A DNA stretch of 42,199 nucleotides from Psychrobacter sp. Ps6. Its GTDB lineage: Bacteria; Pseudomonadota; Gammaproteobacteria; Pseudomonadales; Moraxellaceae. The notes under the pieces were generated by a model, which worked only from the letters and a program-made list of their open reading frames with translations, was not told the DNA's origin and made no database searches. The translations under genes were made by a program, and so were the position numbers. The stretch covers positions 1 to 42,199 of the forward strand of contig NZ_JADQAI010000014.1 in NCBI RefSeq assembly GCF_022129235.1, written 5' to 3'. Position 1 is the first letter of the stretch. Every line of letters starts with the position of its first letter. This document shows, in pieces, positions 10,784 to 19,909 of this stretch.

Positions 10784-11467
10784 TTAAGCTTCATTTATTT
10801 CCAAACCAATTATCTGGCTTAGATGCCCTGTTTTCAGATATATCGTTGCGCCCTCTCGTCCTGCTATGATTTGCGCGTACTCACCTGCAGGCAGACGCAA
10901 CCATCCCCAACGCTGATAGACTCGGTTATCATCTACCAGCTCGCCTGCAATGACTAATAGCTCTGCGCCATTAGGGATTGGCTCATTGAATAACAACTCG
11001 CCTGCCTCTATACGTTGCAAGCTCACCTGCTCGACACCATCTGAGAACAGAGAACAAACGTCACGGTCACCTTGTCGCTGCCAATTGGTACCATCGTGAG
11101 TATCGATAGCCACATGATTTAACTCATCAGGTGACATCTGCCGCAGCTTGACAAAAATAACTGTGCCTTCATCACTATAAGGCCTATGACCGGATGCTGG
11201 TGGGTTACGTAAATACCAACCTGCCGGATAATGGGTATCGTCTGCAGAAAAAGTCCCTGATAATACTAGAATTTCTTCACCGCCCGGATGCAGATGGTAC
11301 GGAAAATAAGAGTTCGGTGCGTAACGGACAAGACTGGTCGCACGCGCCTTCTCCTCTCCTATGCGGTCAAGCATCACTCGCTCCACGCCATTCTGTGGTG
11401 ATTTGACCCACCCGTGGTCTTCAGGTGCTAGCGAGGCACGACGTGAAAAATCTGCATTGATACGCAT
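10784..11467 (-). CDS. ChrR-like double-cupin protein
   Basis: About 227 residues with two cupin halves of the ChrR anti-sigma type. The first half carries YFPYHLHPGGEEILVLSG, with the His and Glu ligands expected for a metal site, and GTFSADDTHYPAGWYLRNP; the second half is more divergent (NGAELLVIAGEL). Classical ChrR has an N-terminal zinc domain that holds an ECF sigma factor; that domain and a neighbouring sigma gene are both absent, so a free-standing cupin sensor or enzyme is more likely. I chose the ATG at 11467, which has GGAA upstream, over the TTG four codons earlier. A 10-bp inverted repeat lies 58 bases upstream. It is a single gene facing the same way as the universal stress gene. 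Confidence 0.8.
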   Translation of the reverse strand: MRINADFSRRASLAPEDHGWVKSPQNGVERVMLDRIGEEKARATSLVRYAPNSYFPYHLHPGGEEILVLSGTFSADDTHYPAGWYLRNPPASGHRPYSDEGTVIFVKLRQMSPDELNHVAIDTHDGTNWQRQGDRDVCSLFSDGVEQVSLQRIEAGELLFNEPIPNGAELLVIAGELVDDNRVYQRWGWLRLPAGEYAQIIAGREGATIYLKTGHLSQIIGLEINEA

Positions 11468-11524
11468 AAGGGGTTCCAAAGATAGAATGAGTGGCGTCAG
11501 CGCGTGAGCCGTTATGAGATATAG

Positions 11525-11553
11525 ATTGGTTATCTAAAATATCGATAACCAAT
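11525..11553. promoter_or_regulatory. Perfect 10-bp inverted repeat upstream of the cupin gene
   Basis: ATTGGTTATC and GATAACCAAT are separated by nine bases, 58 bases before the cupin ATG. Position and symmetry fit a regulator binding site or an mRNA leader hairpin. No T tract follows on either strand. Confidence 0.45.
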
Positions 11554-11688
11554 CATGATGGCGAATATTGAAAATTGAACTATTAAGATTGGTACGTTGT
11601 TCGCTAACGTGGCGAAAAACACACGACCTTAATTTAGCGTCACTTTATCGAAAAACAAGCGATCAAGAACAACTTATTAATGTATCCA

Positions 11689-12552
11689 TCAACGTACCAG
11701 AATCACGGGAGACAATGTGCTCGCGATGATCTCTGTCGTCGTACTACCAAGGAACAACTGCTGCCATTTAGAGTGTCCGTAAGCACCGACCACCATGATG
11801 TCAATATCGTTGTCGACTTGAAACGTTAACAGTCCATCAACGGCATCAGAAGCAGATAAATGATGCGCCTCAACGACAAAGCCTGCATCTTCTAATTTAG
11901 CAGCGGCGGCACTCATGCTTTGCTTGGCAACATCATTATGATTGCCGACCATCACAATATGACCTTTTAAACCTTTTAACAAAGGGCTTTTTGACACCAT
12001 CCACGCCGCTTTTATAGACGTCTTACTACCATCAAAAGCAATCATATATGAGCTAGGCTCTTTAAAAGTCTCTGAGCAAATCAGTATAGGAATATCCGAT
12101 GCGCGAGCTACCGTTTCGATTTGGCTGCCGATATTGATGCGGCTATTTTTGTGGTCTTCGCCGCGGCGGCCCATGACGATCGCGCGATTTTCTTCTTTGA
12201 AATGCTCGATACTAGGAAGCAATTTGCCATGACGTTGATAAATGCGCACATTGACATCCGCAAAGCTGCCTTGGATATGGCTTTTTGCATCTTGTACTAA
12301 GGCATTGCTATAGCTATTGACTACCTTCGCCCTTTGCTCATCTAGCTGGGACAACTCTTCTAACAAAAACTGGCGGCTGTTTATCCCTATCGCTCCTGAT
12401 AGATCACGTCTGACTGAAGCGGGGACGTCGCTGACATGCAGCAACCCAACAGGCAAGTTCAGTTTGCTGGCATACCATGCTGCATAGTCACAAACCGATT
12501 CAGTCACTGCTGAGCCGTCAATACAAGCTAGAATGTGCTGTGATATTGTCAT
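11689..12552 (-). CDS. Tandem universal stress protein (UspA family)
   Basis: 287 residues made of two Usp domains, each about 140 long. The first opens with HILACIDGSAVTESVCDYA and ends with GRRGEDHKNSRINIGSQ. The second opens with MIAFDGSKTS and carries a clean nucleotide-binding pattern, GAYG, nine residues, then GS (GAYGHSKWQQLFLGS). Such cytoplasmic proteins bind ATP or act in stress adaptation; the exact role differs between members and cannot be read here. AAGGA lies six bases before the ATG. It stands alone, with its own promoter presumably in the 332-base divergent gap shared with the DUF2058 gene. Confidence 0.92.
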   Translation of the reverse strand: MTISQHILACIDGSAVTESVCDYAAWYASKLNLPVGLLHVSDVPASVRRDLSGAIGINSRQFLLEELSQLDEQRAKVVNSYSNALVQDAKSHIQGSFADVNVRIYQRHGKLLPSIEHFKEENRAIVMGRRGEDHKNSRINIGSQIETVARASDIPILICSETFKEPSSYMIAFDGSKTSIKAAWMVSKSPLLKGLKGHIVMVGNHNDVAKQSMSAAAAKLEDAGFVVEAHHLSASDAVDGLLTFQVDNDIDIMVVGAYGHSKWQQLFLGSTTTEIIASTLSPVILVR

Positions 12553-12884
12553 AATCTGTCCTTAGATGTGTTATTTAATCCTATACAGCTTGTTATATAT
12601 GACCAAGCTATGCCTATTATTTGAGAGATTTTTATAAAAACTGCTCCCTTAATTTGATGATACCCAATTTGGTCGGCTTCATCCAGCGATGTACACGCTT
12701 TTGTAAAATCACAAACGTACTAGCACTACGATTCTATATGGTTTACAAGAATATTGTCTTAACACCCTGATGAACTCTAGTCATTGTCTAACCACAAGCG
12801 TTAGTAAAGTTTGCTACAATAGCTCTTTTAGTATTTATGATTCAGTATTTAAGACTTACGTATCGTTATTTAGGTGATTGAATT
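12553..12884. other. Divergent intergenic region
   Basis: 332 bases between the universal stress gene (minus) and the DUF2058 gene (plus). It must hold both promoters. I see AT-rich stretches but no single pair of consensus boxes I would defend, and no RNA gene. Confidence 0.5.
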
Positions 12885-13418
12885 ATGGCAAAGAATGCCC
12901 TACAGGCTCAACTATTAAAGGCTGGATTGGTCGATAGTAAAAAAGCCAAAAAAATCAGCAAGCAAACGCAGCATGCCAAGCGTATTGGCGACTCAGAGAG
13001 TTTAGAGACCAAAAAAGCGTTGGCAGAGGCTCAAGCGCAAAAGCTTGAGAAAGACCAAAAGCTCAATCAGCAAAAACAGCAAGCTTTAGAAGAAAAGGCG
13101 CTGAAGGCTAACATCATTCAAATGATTAAGCAGCATCAGATAGCCGATACGGATGGTGACGTTAGCTATCAATTCGTCGATGCATCCAAAGTGAAAAAAA
13201 TCTCAATCACTCAAAAGCTATACGATCAAATCGTAGCAGGTCATGTCGTAATTGCACGCTTAGAGGACAGCTACGCGTTACTGCCGCGCCCACTGGCAGA
13301 TCGTATCGATACAAAAATGGAAGGGTTTATAGTGGTATCCAACGATACCGCTGAAGACACGCCAGAAGAAGATGATCCTTACGCCGCTTATGTGATTCCA
13401 GACGATTTGATGTGGTAA
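12885..13418 (+). CDS. yaiL: DUF2058 (YaiL-type) nucleoprotein/polynucleotide-associated protein
   Basis: 177 residues. The N-terminus MAKNALQAQLLKAGLVDSKK is characteristic of DUF2058 proteins, followed by a charged, Lys/Gln/Glu-rich helical stretch (about residues 25-85, probably coiled coil) and a compact C-terminal part containing ITQKLYDQIVAGHVVIARL and ending in DDPYAAYVIPDDLMW. The family is described as nucleoprotein or polynucleotide-associated; no enzymatic role is established. AGGTGA lies 8 bases before the ATG. It is monocistronic, with a strong terminator about 35 bases after the stop. Confidence 0.92.
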   Translation: MAKNALQAQLLKAGLVDSKKAKKISKQTQHAKRIGDSESLETKKALAEAQAQKLEKDQKLNQQKQQALEEKALKANIIQMIKQHQIADTDGDVSYQFVDASKVKKISITQKLYDQIVAGHVVIARLEDSYALLPRPLADRIDTKMEGFIVVSNDTAEDTPEEDDPYAAYVIPDDLMW

Positions 13419-13452
13419 TCACTCGTCTGACTACTCAGACAAGCATTCAGTC

Positions 13453-13492
13453 AAAACCCCTTCATAGAGCAACCATTCTATGAGGGGGTTTT
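13453..13492 (+). terminator. Rho-independent terminator after yaiL
   Basis: AAAACCCCTTCATAGA pairs with TCTATGAGGGGGTTTT (one bulged or mismatched G), giving a long GC-based stem with an 8-base loop, ending in four Ts. The remaining 275 bases to the next gene (13493-13767) hold a TATAAT at 13635-13640 without a good -35 partner and no gene. Confidence 0.85.
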
Positions 13493-13767
13493 GCTATCTG
13501 CGGTTTAATAGACAATTTATTATGAAAACTATCAGGCAGTTAATGACAGAGAACGCTTAAGCGTGGTGCCTCTCATTCTACTTTATCGGATGGATAGCGC
13601 TTTTAATTGAACAGTCACTCAACATTCAGTACAATATAATCCTACTCAATGAAATAAATGACCGTTAGACTCAATATAATATTTACGATCACGCAAGAAC
13701 TCGTGCTTCAACCATATCGCCACAACCTCGAAGCTCTCCTCCGCTCTCTGACTTAGCCGGAAAAATC

Positions 13768-15969
13768 ATGATTAAAAGAATATCCTTAATACTATTAATA
13801 TTGATCCTAGCGGCAAGTTTTTTTTATTTTGATCTCAATCAATTATTGACGCTTGAGGGATTAAAAGGGTCGATGGCGCAGTTTGATGCGTATAAAGCCC
13901 AGTCGCCATTATTGGTTATCGGTGGTTTCTTCTTACTCTATGTGGTCGTCACTGCGCTCTCCTTACCTGGCGCAACTATTTTGACGTTGGCAGCAGGAGC
14001 ACTGTTTGGTTTGGTGCAGGGCTTACTTATTGCGTCGTTTGCGTCCAGTATCGGCGCAACGCTTGCTTTTTTGACGTCACGTTACCTGCTGCGCGACACC
14101 ATCAAGCAGCGCTTCCCTGAGCGGCTGGCAGCGATCGATAAAGGCGTTAAAAAAGAAGGCGCGTTCTATTTATTTACCCTTCGACTGGTACCGATATTTC
14201 CGTTCTTTTTGATTAATCTGTTGATGGGCGTCACTGCCATCAAGTCGTGGACTTACTACTGGGTCAGCCAAGTCGGCATGCTCGCTGGTACGTTTGTCTT
14301 CGTCAATGCAGGAACACAATTGGCACAGGTTGAGAGTCTATCAGGCATTTTATCGTTCGACTTGATTGTCTCGTTTGCGTTATTGGGCTTGTTCCCCTTA
14401 ATCGCAAAAGGAGTGTTGAATATGTTTAAGAAGCGCCGCGCCTACAAAAATTATAACAAGCCAAAAAAATTCGACCGCAATATGATCGTCATCGGCGCAG
14501 GTGCTGGCGGCCTTGTCACCAGTTACATCGCAGCGACTGTCAGAGCAAAAGTCACGCTCATCGAAGCGGGCGAGATGGGCGGCGACTGCTTGAACTACGG
14601 CTGTGTCCCGAGTAAAGCCATTATCAAAAGTGCAAAAGTCGCAGAGCAGATGCGCACGGCTGAGCGTTACGGTTTGGAGAACACCGCGCCGCAGTTCTCG
14701 TTTAAAAAAATCATAGCGCGTGTACACGACGTTATCGCTGAGATTGCACCGCACGATAGTGTCGAGCGCTACACTGATCTGGGCGTTGAAGTCCTAAAAG
14801 GGTATGCCAAACTGATTGATCCTTGGACGGTTGAAGTGGCGCTCAATGATGGCAGCACACAAACGCTCACGGCACGCACGATTGTGCTTGCCACTGGCGC
14901 ACGGCCCTTTATCCCGCCACTTCCAGGTATTGAAGAGACAGGTTATGTCACCAGCGATACTTTGTGGGATAAATTTGCAACGCTTGACGAGACGCCCAAA
15001 AAGCTCGTCGTGCTTGGGGGCGGCCCTATTGGCTCTGAGCTGGCGCAAGCATTTGCGCGTTTAGGCTCAAATGTCACGCAAATCGAGCGCGGCACGCGTC
15101 TTATGAAAAAAGAAGATGAGGAAGTGTCTAAGTTTGCCCAAAAATCACTAGAAGCCAGCGGCGTCACGGTTTTGACATCACACCAAGCATTACGCTGCGA
15201 GAACCGTGATGGCAAAAAGTACATTATCGTTCAGCAGCTGAGTAATGACGATCAAAGTGGTCAGCAAAAAGGCCTACAAGAAAATCTGCAACCAGAAATA
15301 GCACTTGAGTACGATGAGCTACTGTGTGCAGTCGGTCGTAGCGCCCGTCTTGAAGGTTATGGACTTGAAGCGCTAGGCATCGAAACAGATCGTACGGTGG
15401 TCACCAATGAATATCTGGAGACGCTATATCCTAATATTTATGCAGCCGGCGATATCGTTGGGCCCTATCAGTTTACGCACGTGGCGTCGCATCAAGGTTG
15501 GTACGCTGCCGTCAATGGCTTGTTTGGTCACTTTAAGAAATTCAAAGTCGATTACCGAGTGATTCCATGGACGACTTTTATTGATCCAGAAGTCGCTCGC
15601 GTGGGTCTGAACGAGCAAGAAGCTATCGACAAAGGGATTGATTTTGAAGTGACGCGTTATGACTTTAAAGAGCTAGATCGTGCGATTACTGATAGCGCCG
15701 CCAAAGGCTTTATCAAAGTCATCACCCCTAAAGGCAAAGACAAAATCCTAGGGGTGACGATAGTAGCTGAGCATGCTGGCGATTTGATGAGCGAGTTTGT
15801 ACTGGCGATGAAACATGGCTTGGGACTGAATAAAATACTGGGTACGATTCATACCTATCCGACATGGGCGGAAGGTAATAAATATGTTGCTGGCGAATGG
15901 AAACGCAACCACGCCCCTGAAACCGTATTAGACTGGTTAGAGAAATATCACACATGGCGTCGTGGTTAG
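13768..15969 (+). CDS. TVP38/TMEM64 membrane domain fused to FAD-dependent disulfide oxidoreductase
   Basis: 733 residues. Residues 1-220 form a VTT/SNARE-associated (TVP38/TMEM64) membrane domain with several helices and the motifs LSLPGATILTLAAG (65-78) and RLVPIFPFFLINLLMGVT (139-156). Residues 237-733 form a mercuric-reductase/dihydrolipoamide-dehydrogenase-like enzyme: FAD-binding GAGAGG (243-248), redox pair C274 and C279 in GGDCLNYGCVPSK, NAD(P)-binding LGGGPIGSELAQAFA, the FAD-contact AAGDIVG, and the C-terminal HTYPTWAEG carrying the usual active-site His. No N-terminal heavy-metal domain is present. The enzyme would be anchored to the cytoplasmic face of the inner membrane. The fusion has been seen in other bacteria, but its substrate is unknown. 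GGAAA lies six bases before the ATG; the gene is alone. Confidence 0.92.
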   Translation: MIKRISLILLILILAASFFYFDLNQLLTLEGLKGSMAQFDAYKAQSPLLVIGGFFLLYVVVTALSLPGATILTLAAGALFGLVQGLLIASFASSIGATLAFLTSRYLLRDTIKQRFPERLAAIDKGVKKEGAFYLFTLRLVPIFPFFLINLLMGVTAIKSWTYYWVSQVGMLAGTFVFVNAGTQLAQVESLSGILSFDLIVSFALLGLFPLIAKGVLNMFKKRRAYKNYNKPKKFDRNMIVIGAGAGGLVTSYIAATVRAKVTLIEAGEMGGDCLNYGCVPSKAIIKSAKVAEQMRTAERYGLENTAPQFSFKKIIARVHDVIAEIAPHDSVERYTDLGVEVLKGYAKLIDPWTVEVALNDGSTQTLTARTIVLATGARPFIPPLPGIEETGYVTSDTLWDKFATLDETPKKLVVLGGGPIGSELAQAFARLGSNVTQIERGTRLMKKEDEEVSKFAQKSLEASGVTVLTSHQALRCENRDGKKYIIVQQLSNDDQSGQQKGLQENLQPEIALEYDELLCAVGRSARLEGYGLEALGIETDRTVVTNEYLETLYPNIYAAGDIVGPYQFTHVASHQGWYAAVNGLFGHFKKFKVDYRVIPWTTFIDPEVARVGLNEQEAIDKGIDFEVTRYDFKELDRAITDSAAKGFIKVITPKGKDKILGVTIVAEHAGDLMSEFVLAMKHGLGLNKILGTIHTYPTWAEGNKYVAGEWKRNHAPETVLDWLEKYHTWRRG

Positions 15970-16021
15970 GCAGTTACCGATAAATAACCTCCTGACTTGC
16001 AGAACAAGCCTAAAACAGCCA

Positions 16022-16056
16022 AGTTAAGCTGGTAGCCATTTTTTACTAGCTTAACT
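16022..16056 (+). terminator. Candidate terminator or inverted repeat after the oxidoreductase
   Basis: AGTTAAGCT and AGCTTAACT (9 bp, perfect) flank a 17-base loop that contains a T6 run and a further TAG/CTA pairing. It is 52 bases after the oxidoreductase stop and 28 bases before the next ATG. There is no T tract after the stem, so termination is likely but not certain. Confidence 0.45.
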
Positions 16057-16084
16057 AAAATATCTCAGTACAACGGACGCTTGA

Positions 16085-17383
16085 ATGGACGCTATCTCCT
16101 CTTTACCGATGCTAAGACGCATTAAGCAATATAGTATTTATGCGATGGTGCTTGGCATTTGTGTTGGTATTTCTGCCAGTACCGCATCAACCAACAATGC
16201 CACTAGTGACCAAACGCTATCGCCATGGCAACAGATAGAGGCGCAAGGTAAGAACCAAGACGTTTATTTTTATGCGTGGGGCGGTGACCCGCAGATCAAT
16301 GCTTATCTACAGTGGGCGGCCAAGCAAGTTGATGATAAATATAATATTAACTTGGTTCATGTCAAATTAAGCGATACCAGTGAAGCAGTCAGCCGTGTAC
16401 TCGCGGAAAAGGCAGCCAACAATAACGATCAGGGCAGTGTTGATTTGGTATGGATCAATGGCGCTAATTTTGCCATCATGAGTGAAAACTCATTGTTATT
16501 CAAGCAATGGGCAAATAAACTGCCGAATTTTTCATTGACTGACCCCGACAATAATCCGACAGTCAATTATGATTTTGGTGTACCAACTGAGGGTATGGAA
16601 GCCCCTTGGGGACAGGCATCATTAACCTTTTATTATGACAGTCTCTCTGTCAACACACCGCCGACTACCCTCAATGAACTCACCACTTGGGCAGCACAGA
16701 ATCCTGGACGCTTTAGCTACCCAAAGCCGCCTGACTTTTTGGGTATGAGCTTTTTAAAATATGCCTTGGTCATCCTTCATGAGCAGCACGATGCTGACAC
16801 GGGCGAGAATACCAAAGCACAATTGAACCTGCCTGCCACTGAACAAAATACCGCGCTCGTACTAGATCCGCTATGGGCATTTTTAGATGACTTTCACCCA
16901 ACGCTGTGGCGTGATGGCGAGCAGTTTGTACAGACAGGGGCGCAGATGCGCCGTTTGGTCGATGATACTGAGCTGAGCTTGGCCTTTACCTTCTCAGCGC
17001 CTGAAGTGCCTGCCGCCGTCCAGCGGTTTGATCTACCCAAAAGCATACGCAGTTATGCGATGAGTGATGGTAGCTTAAGTAATACGCACTTTGTCGCTAT
17101 CCCCTATAACGCAAGCCACCCACAAGCCGCGCAGCTGGTCGCTAACTTTTTGATGAGTCCAGAGGCGCAGGCGCACAAGCAAACTCCTGCCGTGTGGGGT
17201 GACAAAACGGTACTGGTTCAGACGACGCTCAGTCCTGAGCAGCAAGCACTGTTTGATAGTAAGCAAACACACCCAAGCGCTCTGCCCTTTGACAGCATCA
17301 CACGCATAGTGAGTGAGCCGCACCCAAGCTGGGTAGATGCTATTATGCAAGGTTGGCAAATGCGTTACGGGGTCAGCCCATGA
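16085..17383 (+). CDS. ynjB: ABC transporter substrate-binding protein, YnjB family
   Basis: 432 residues. The N-terminus has basic residues followed by a hydrophobic segment (YAMVLGICVGISASTAS, about 19-35), a Sec-type signal peptide, so the mature protein is periplasmic. The body, with VYFYAWGGDPQINAYLQWA and the later VDLVWINGANFAIM, fits the YnjB/thiamine-binding-like group of solute receptors. The transported solute of this family is not established. The translation start could also be the Met at residue 9. Its stop overlaps the ATG of the permease by 4 bases (ATGA), implying translational coupling in an operon with ynjC, ynjD and ynjF. Confidence 0.88.
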   Translation: MDAISSLPMLRRIKQYSIYAMVLGICVGISASTASTNNATSDQTLSPWQQIEAQGKNQDVYFYAWGGDPQINAYLQWAAKQVDDKYNINLVHVKLSDTSEAVSRVLAEKAANNNDQGSVDLVWINGANFAIMSENSLLFKQWANKLPNFSLTDPDNNPTVNYDFGVPTEGMEAPWGQASLTFYYDSLSVNTPPTTLNELTTWAAQNPGRFSYPKPPDFLGMSFLKYALVILHEQHDADTGENTKAQLNLPATEQNTALVLDPLWAFLDDFHPTLWRDGEQFVQTGAQMRRLVDDTELSLAFTFSAPEVPAAVQRFDLPKSIRSYAMSDGSLSNTHFVAIPYNASHPQAAQLVANFLMSPEAQAHKQTPAVWGDKTVLVQTTLSPEQQALFDSKQTHPSALPFDSITRIVSEPHPSWVDAIMQGWQMRYGVSP

Positions 17384-19143
17384 GTCAGGGTTTTGACAAA
17401 ATAGCAAAGACGCAAGCGCGCGCCCATCCTATTGTCCTTGAACAAACAGACTGGTTTACACGTATTGTGTCTTTGAGTCCAAAACTCTTGGTTATGATAC
17501 TGATACTCCCTGTACTGGGCGGTTTGATCGGTGTGATATTGCCTGCTTTTGGCTGGGTGCCTGCGCTCGATAGAACCACGCTCAACTTACAAGGGTTTAT
17601 TGAGCTTTGGCAAACGCCAGGACTCACTAGAATGGCCGCCTTGAGCGTTGCTACTGGACTCATCAGCACCCTACTTGCTTTTATTCTCGCACTGATGATA
17701 TTGGCAGCCTTTTTTAACAGCGTCTGGCTACAACGTATTGAGCATTTACTAAGCCCTATCTTAGTCATTCCTCATGCTGCAGCCGCCATTGCGGTAGGGT
17801 TTTTGATTGCGCCGTCTGGGATGTTTGCACGGCTCATCTCTCCGTGGCTCAGCGGCTGGGCGTTGGCACCAAACGGTATATTGCCACATGACCCTTATGG
17901 CATCAGTATCATATTGGGTTTGACGCTAAAAGAGCTCCCATTTCTGTTATTAATGGCATTGGGCGCGTTAGCACAGCCTGAGCTTGGCAAAAAGCTACGA
18001 CAGCAATATAAAGTTGCACTCAATCTCGGTTACTACCCGATCACTGCTTTTTTTAAGGCGGTATTGCCTCTGTTATACCCTTTTTTACGTTTGCCCATAT
18101 TGGCGGTGCTCGCTTATGCCAGTGCGAGCGTCGAGATGCCATTGATACTCGGTCCTAACACCCCGCCCACGCTCTCCGTCTCTATCATGAATTGGTTTAA
18201 TGATGTGGATTTGACCTTGCGTATAAAGGCCTCTGCTGGGGCACTATTGCAGCTAGCATTGACGGCAGGACTGGTCGCTTTTTGGTTAGGCAGTGAAAAA
18301 GTCATCAAAGCGTGCGGCAGTGCTTCTTTGATAAATGGCAAACGCCGATATGCGGATACGGCATGGCAGAAAATCACTGGTGCTCTTACGGTATTTGTCA
18401 TCGGTTTTATGCTGCTCTCGCTTATCGGTCTGGCATTATGGTCTATCGCTGGCTATTGGCGATTCCCAGCGATGCTACCAGAGCAACTTGTCTGGCTGCA
18501 TTTTAATAGTGCCTTTGCACAGATAAATACGCCACTTTTTAATACCCTAACTATCGGTCTTGTCAGCACTGCGTTTGCGATTGTACTTGCCCTCTTATGT
18601 TTAGAAGCCGAGCAATTGCGTGCGAAACATCTATCAAACTTGACCAGTTTGATTATTTACTTACCGCTACTGGTGCCAGGCATCGCTTTTTTGTTTGGCT
18701 TGGTGTGGATGCAGCAATTGCTCAATTACCAATCAGCATTTTTCAATGTTGCCTTTGCGCATGTATTATTTGTCCTACCTTATGTGTTTTTGTCACTTGC
18801 CAGTAGCTATCGACGTCTAGATCCTCGCTTTGCCCATGTGGCAGCCAGCCTAGGTGCAGCACCAATTAAGGTGTTCTTTCGAATCAAATTACCGCAGTTA
18901 TTTGCCCCTATTTTGATTGCTATCGCACTTGGTTTGGCGATTAGCTTTGGTCAGTATCTACCAACCCTATTGGTAGGCGGCGGTCGTATCGCCACAATAA
19001 CGACAGAAGCAGTCACACTCGCGAACGGTGCCAGTAGGCGTACCAGTGCCGTTTATGCCATCATACAAATGGTGCTGCCACTCATTGGTTTTATACTGGC
19101 TTGGATATTGCCAAAGTTATTTTTTAGAAGTAGCACTCGTTAG
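17380..19143 (+). CDS. ynjC: ABC transporter permease, YnjC family (fused double permease)
   Basis: About 587 residues from the ATG at 17380, which overlaps the ynjB stop by four bases; a TTG nine codons earlier would also be in frame but is less likely. The protein is strongly hydrophobic with about 12 predicted helices in two homologous halves. Each half has a binding-protein-dependent permease loop: first around ALNLGYYPITAFFKAVLP, second around AASLGAAPIKVFFRIKLP, the coupling loops that contact the ATPase. It should form the inner-membrane channel for the YnjB/YnjD system. Confidence 0.9.
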   Translation: MSQGFDKIAKTQARAHPIVLEQTDWFTRIVSLSPKLLVMILILPVLGGLIGVILPAFGWVPALDRTTLNLQGFIELWQTPGLTRMAALSVATGLISTLLAFILALMILAAFFNSVWLQRIEHLLSPILVIPHAAAAIAVGFLIAPSGMFARLISPWLSGWALAPNGILPHDPYGISIILGLTLKELPFLLLMALGALAQPELGKKLRQQYKVALNLGYYPITAFFKAVLPLLYPFLRLPILAVLAYASASVEMPLILGPNTPPTLSVSIMNWFNDVDLTLRIKASAGALLQLALTAGLVAFWLGSEKVIKACGSASLINGKRRYADTAWQKITGALTVFVIGFMLLSLIGLALWSIAGYWRFPAMLPEQLVWLHFNSAFAQINTPLFNTLTIGLVSTAFAIVLALLCLEAEQLRAKHLSNLTSLIIYLPLLVPGIAFLFGLVWMQQLLNYQSAFFNVAFAHVLFVLPYVFLSLASSYRRLDPRFAHVAASLGAAPIKVFFRIKLPQLFAPILIAIALGLAISFGQYLPTLLVGGGRIATITTEAVTLANGASRRTSAVYAIIQMVLPLIGFILAWILPKLFFRSSTR

Positions 19144-19227
19144 CAGTCTGATCGTTAATAAAAACGGTCACCAAAAATATCAACCATACAAATACCAGTC
19201 GTTAAAAATGCAAATAAAGGGTTCTCA

Positions 19228-19872
19228 ATGTCATCAACTTTACAGATAAAAGACTTGCAGTTGTTTCGTCAAAACAAGCGATTACTCAGTATGGATGAGC
19301 ATATCGCTGGTGGCGACATACTTACCGTAATGGGGCCTTCTGGTAGCGGCAAGTCAAGTTTACTGAACTGGCTGACGGGGTCACTATCTAAGGATTTTAC
19401 GGTAACTGGTACGGTATGGCTAAACGATCAAGACATCACTCACCTGCCAGCGCACATGCGCGGTATTGGCGTGATGTATCAAGATGCGCTGCTGTTCTCG
19501 CATTTGACAGTGGCGGGCAATATTGCTTTTGCGATGCCAAAAGACAATAAAAATGGTGGTAAGAAACAGCGGCTCGAAAAAATAGAGCACGCGTTAGCAC
19601 AAGTAGGTTTAGCAGGTATGGGAGATCGGCATCCTGATAGCTTATCAGGTGGTCAACAAGCACGCGTGGCACTACTACGAACCTTACTTGGCGCGCCCAA
19701 AGCCATACTACTTGATGAGCCCTTTAGCAAGCTTGATACCCAGCTGAGAAAAGATACGCGCCAGCTGGTGTTTGAACAAATACAGACGTACAAGCTCCCT
19801 GCTATCATGGTGACACATGACCATAGCGATGCCGAAGCAGCAGGCGGCAAAGTCATTCATTTAGACCGATAG
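19228..19872 (+). CDS. ynjD: ABC transporter ATP-binding protein, YnjD family
   Basis: 214 residues, a compact ATPase. Walker A is GPSGSGKSS (36-44), the Q-loop lies in GVMYQDALLFSHLTV, the signature is LSGGQQARVALLRTLLG, Walker B is AILLDEPFSKLD, and the switch His is in VTHDHSDAE. It lacks the long C-terminal regulatory domain of maltose-type ATPases, like YnjD of E. coli. AAGGG lies six bases before the ATG. The 84-base gap after the permease has no obvious terminator, so it is likely in the same operon. Confidence 0.93.
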   Translation: MSSTLQIKDLQLFRQNKRLLSMDEHIAGGDILTVMGPSGSGKSSLLNWLTGSLSKDFTVTGTVWLNDQDITHLPAHMRGIGVMYQDALLFSHLTVAGNIAFAMPKDNKNGGKKQRLEKIEHALAQVGLAGMGDRHPDSLSGGQQARVALLRTLLGAPKAILLDEPFSKLDTQLRKDTRQLVFEQIQTYKLPAIMVTHDHSDAEAAGGKVIHLDR

Positions 19873-19909
19873 TTTTGAACATTAAATCGAAATACAAAAG
19901 GCAGATCGC

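Noticed and set aside
11604..11621. TTCGC/GCGAA hairpin downstream of the universal stress gene as terminator
   Set aside because: Only five base pairs and no T tract on the relevant strand.
14398..15224. Several open frames antisense or out of frame to the oxidoreductase gene
   Set aside because: All overlap a strongly supported gene with complete motifs and lack ribosome sites.
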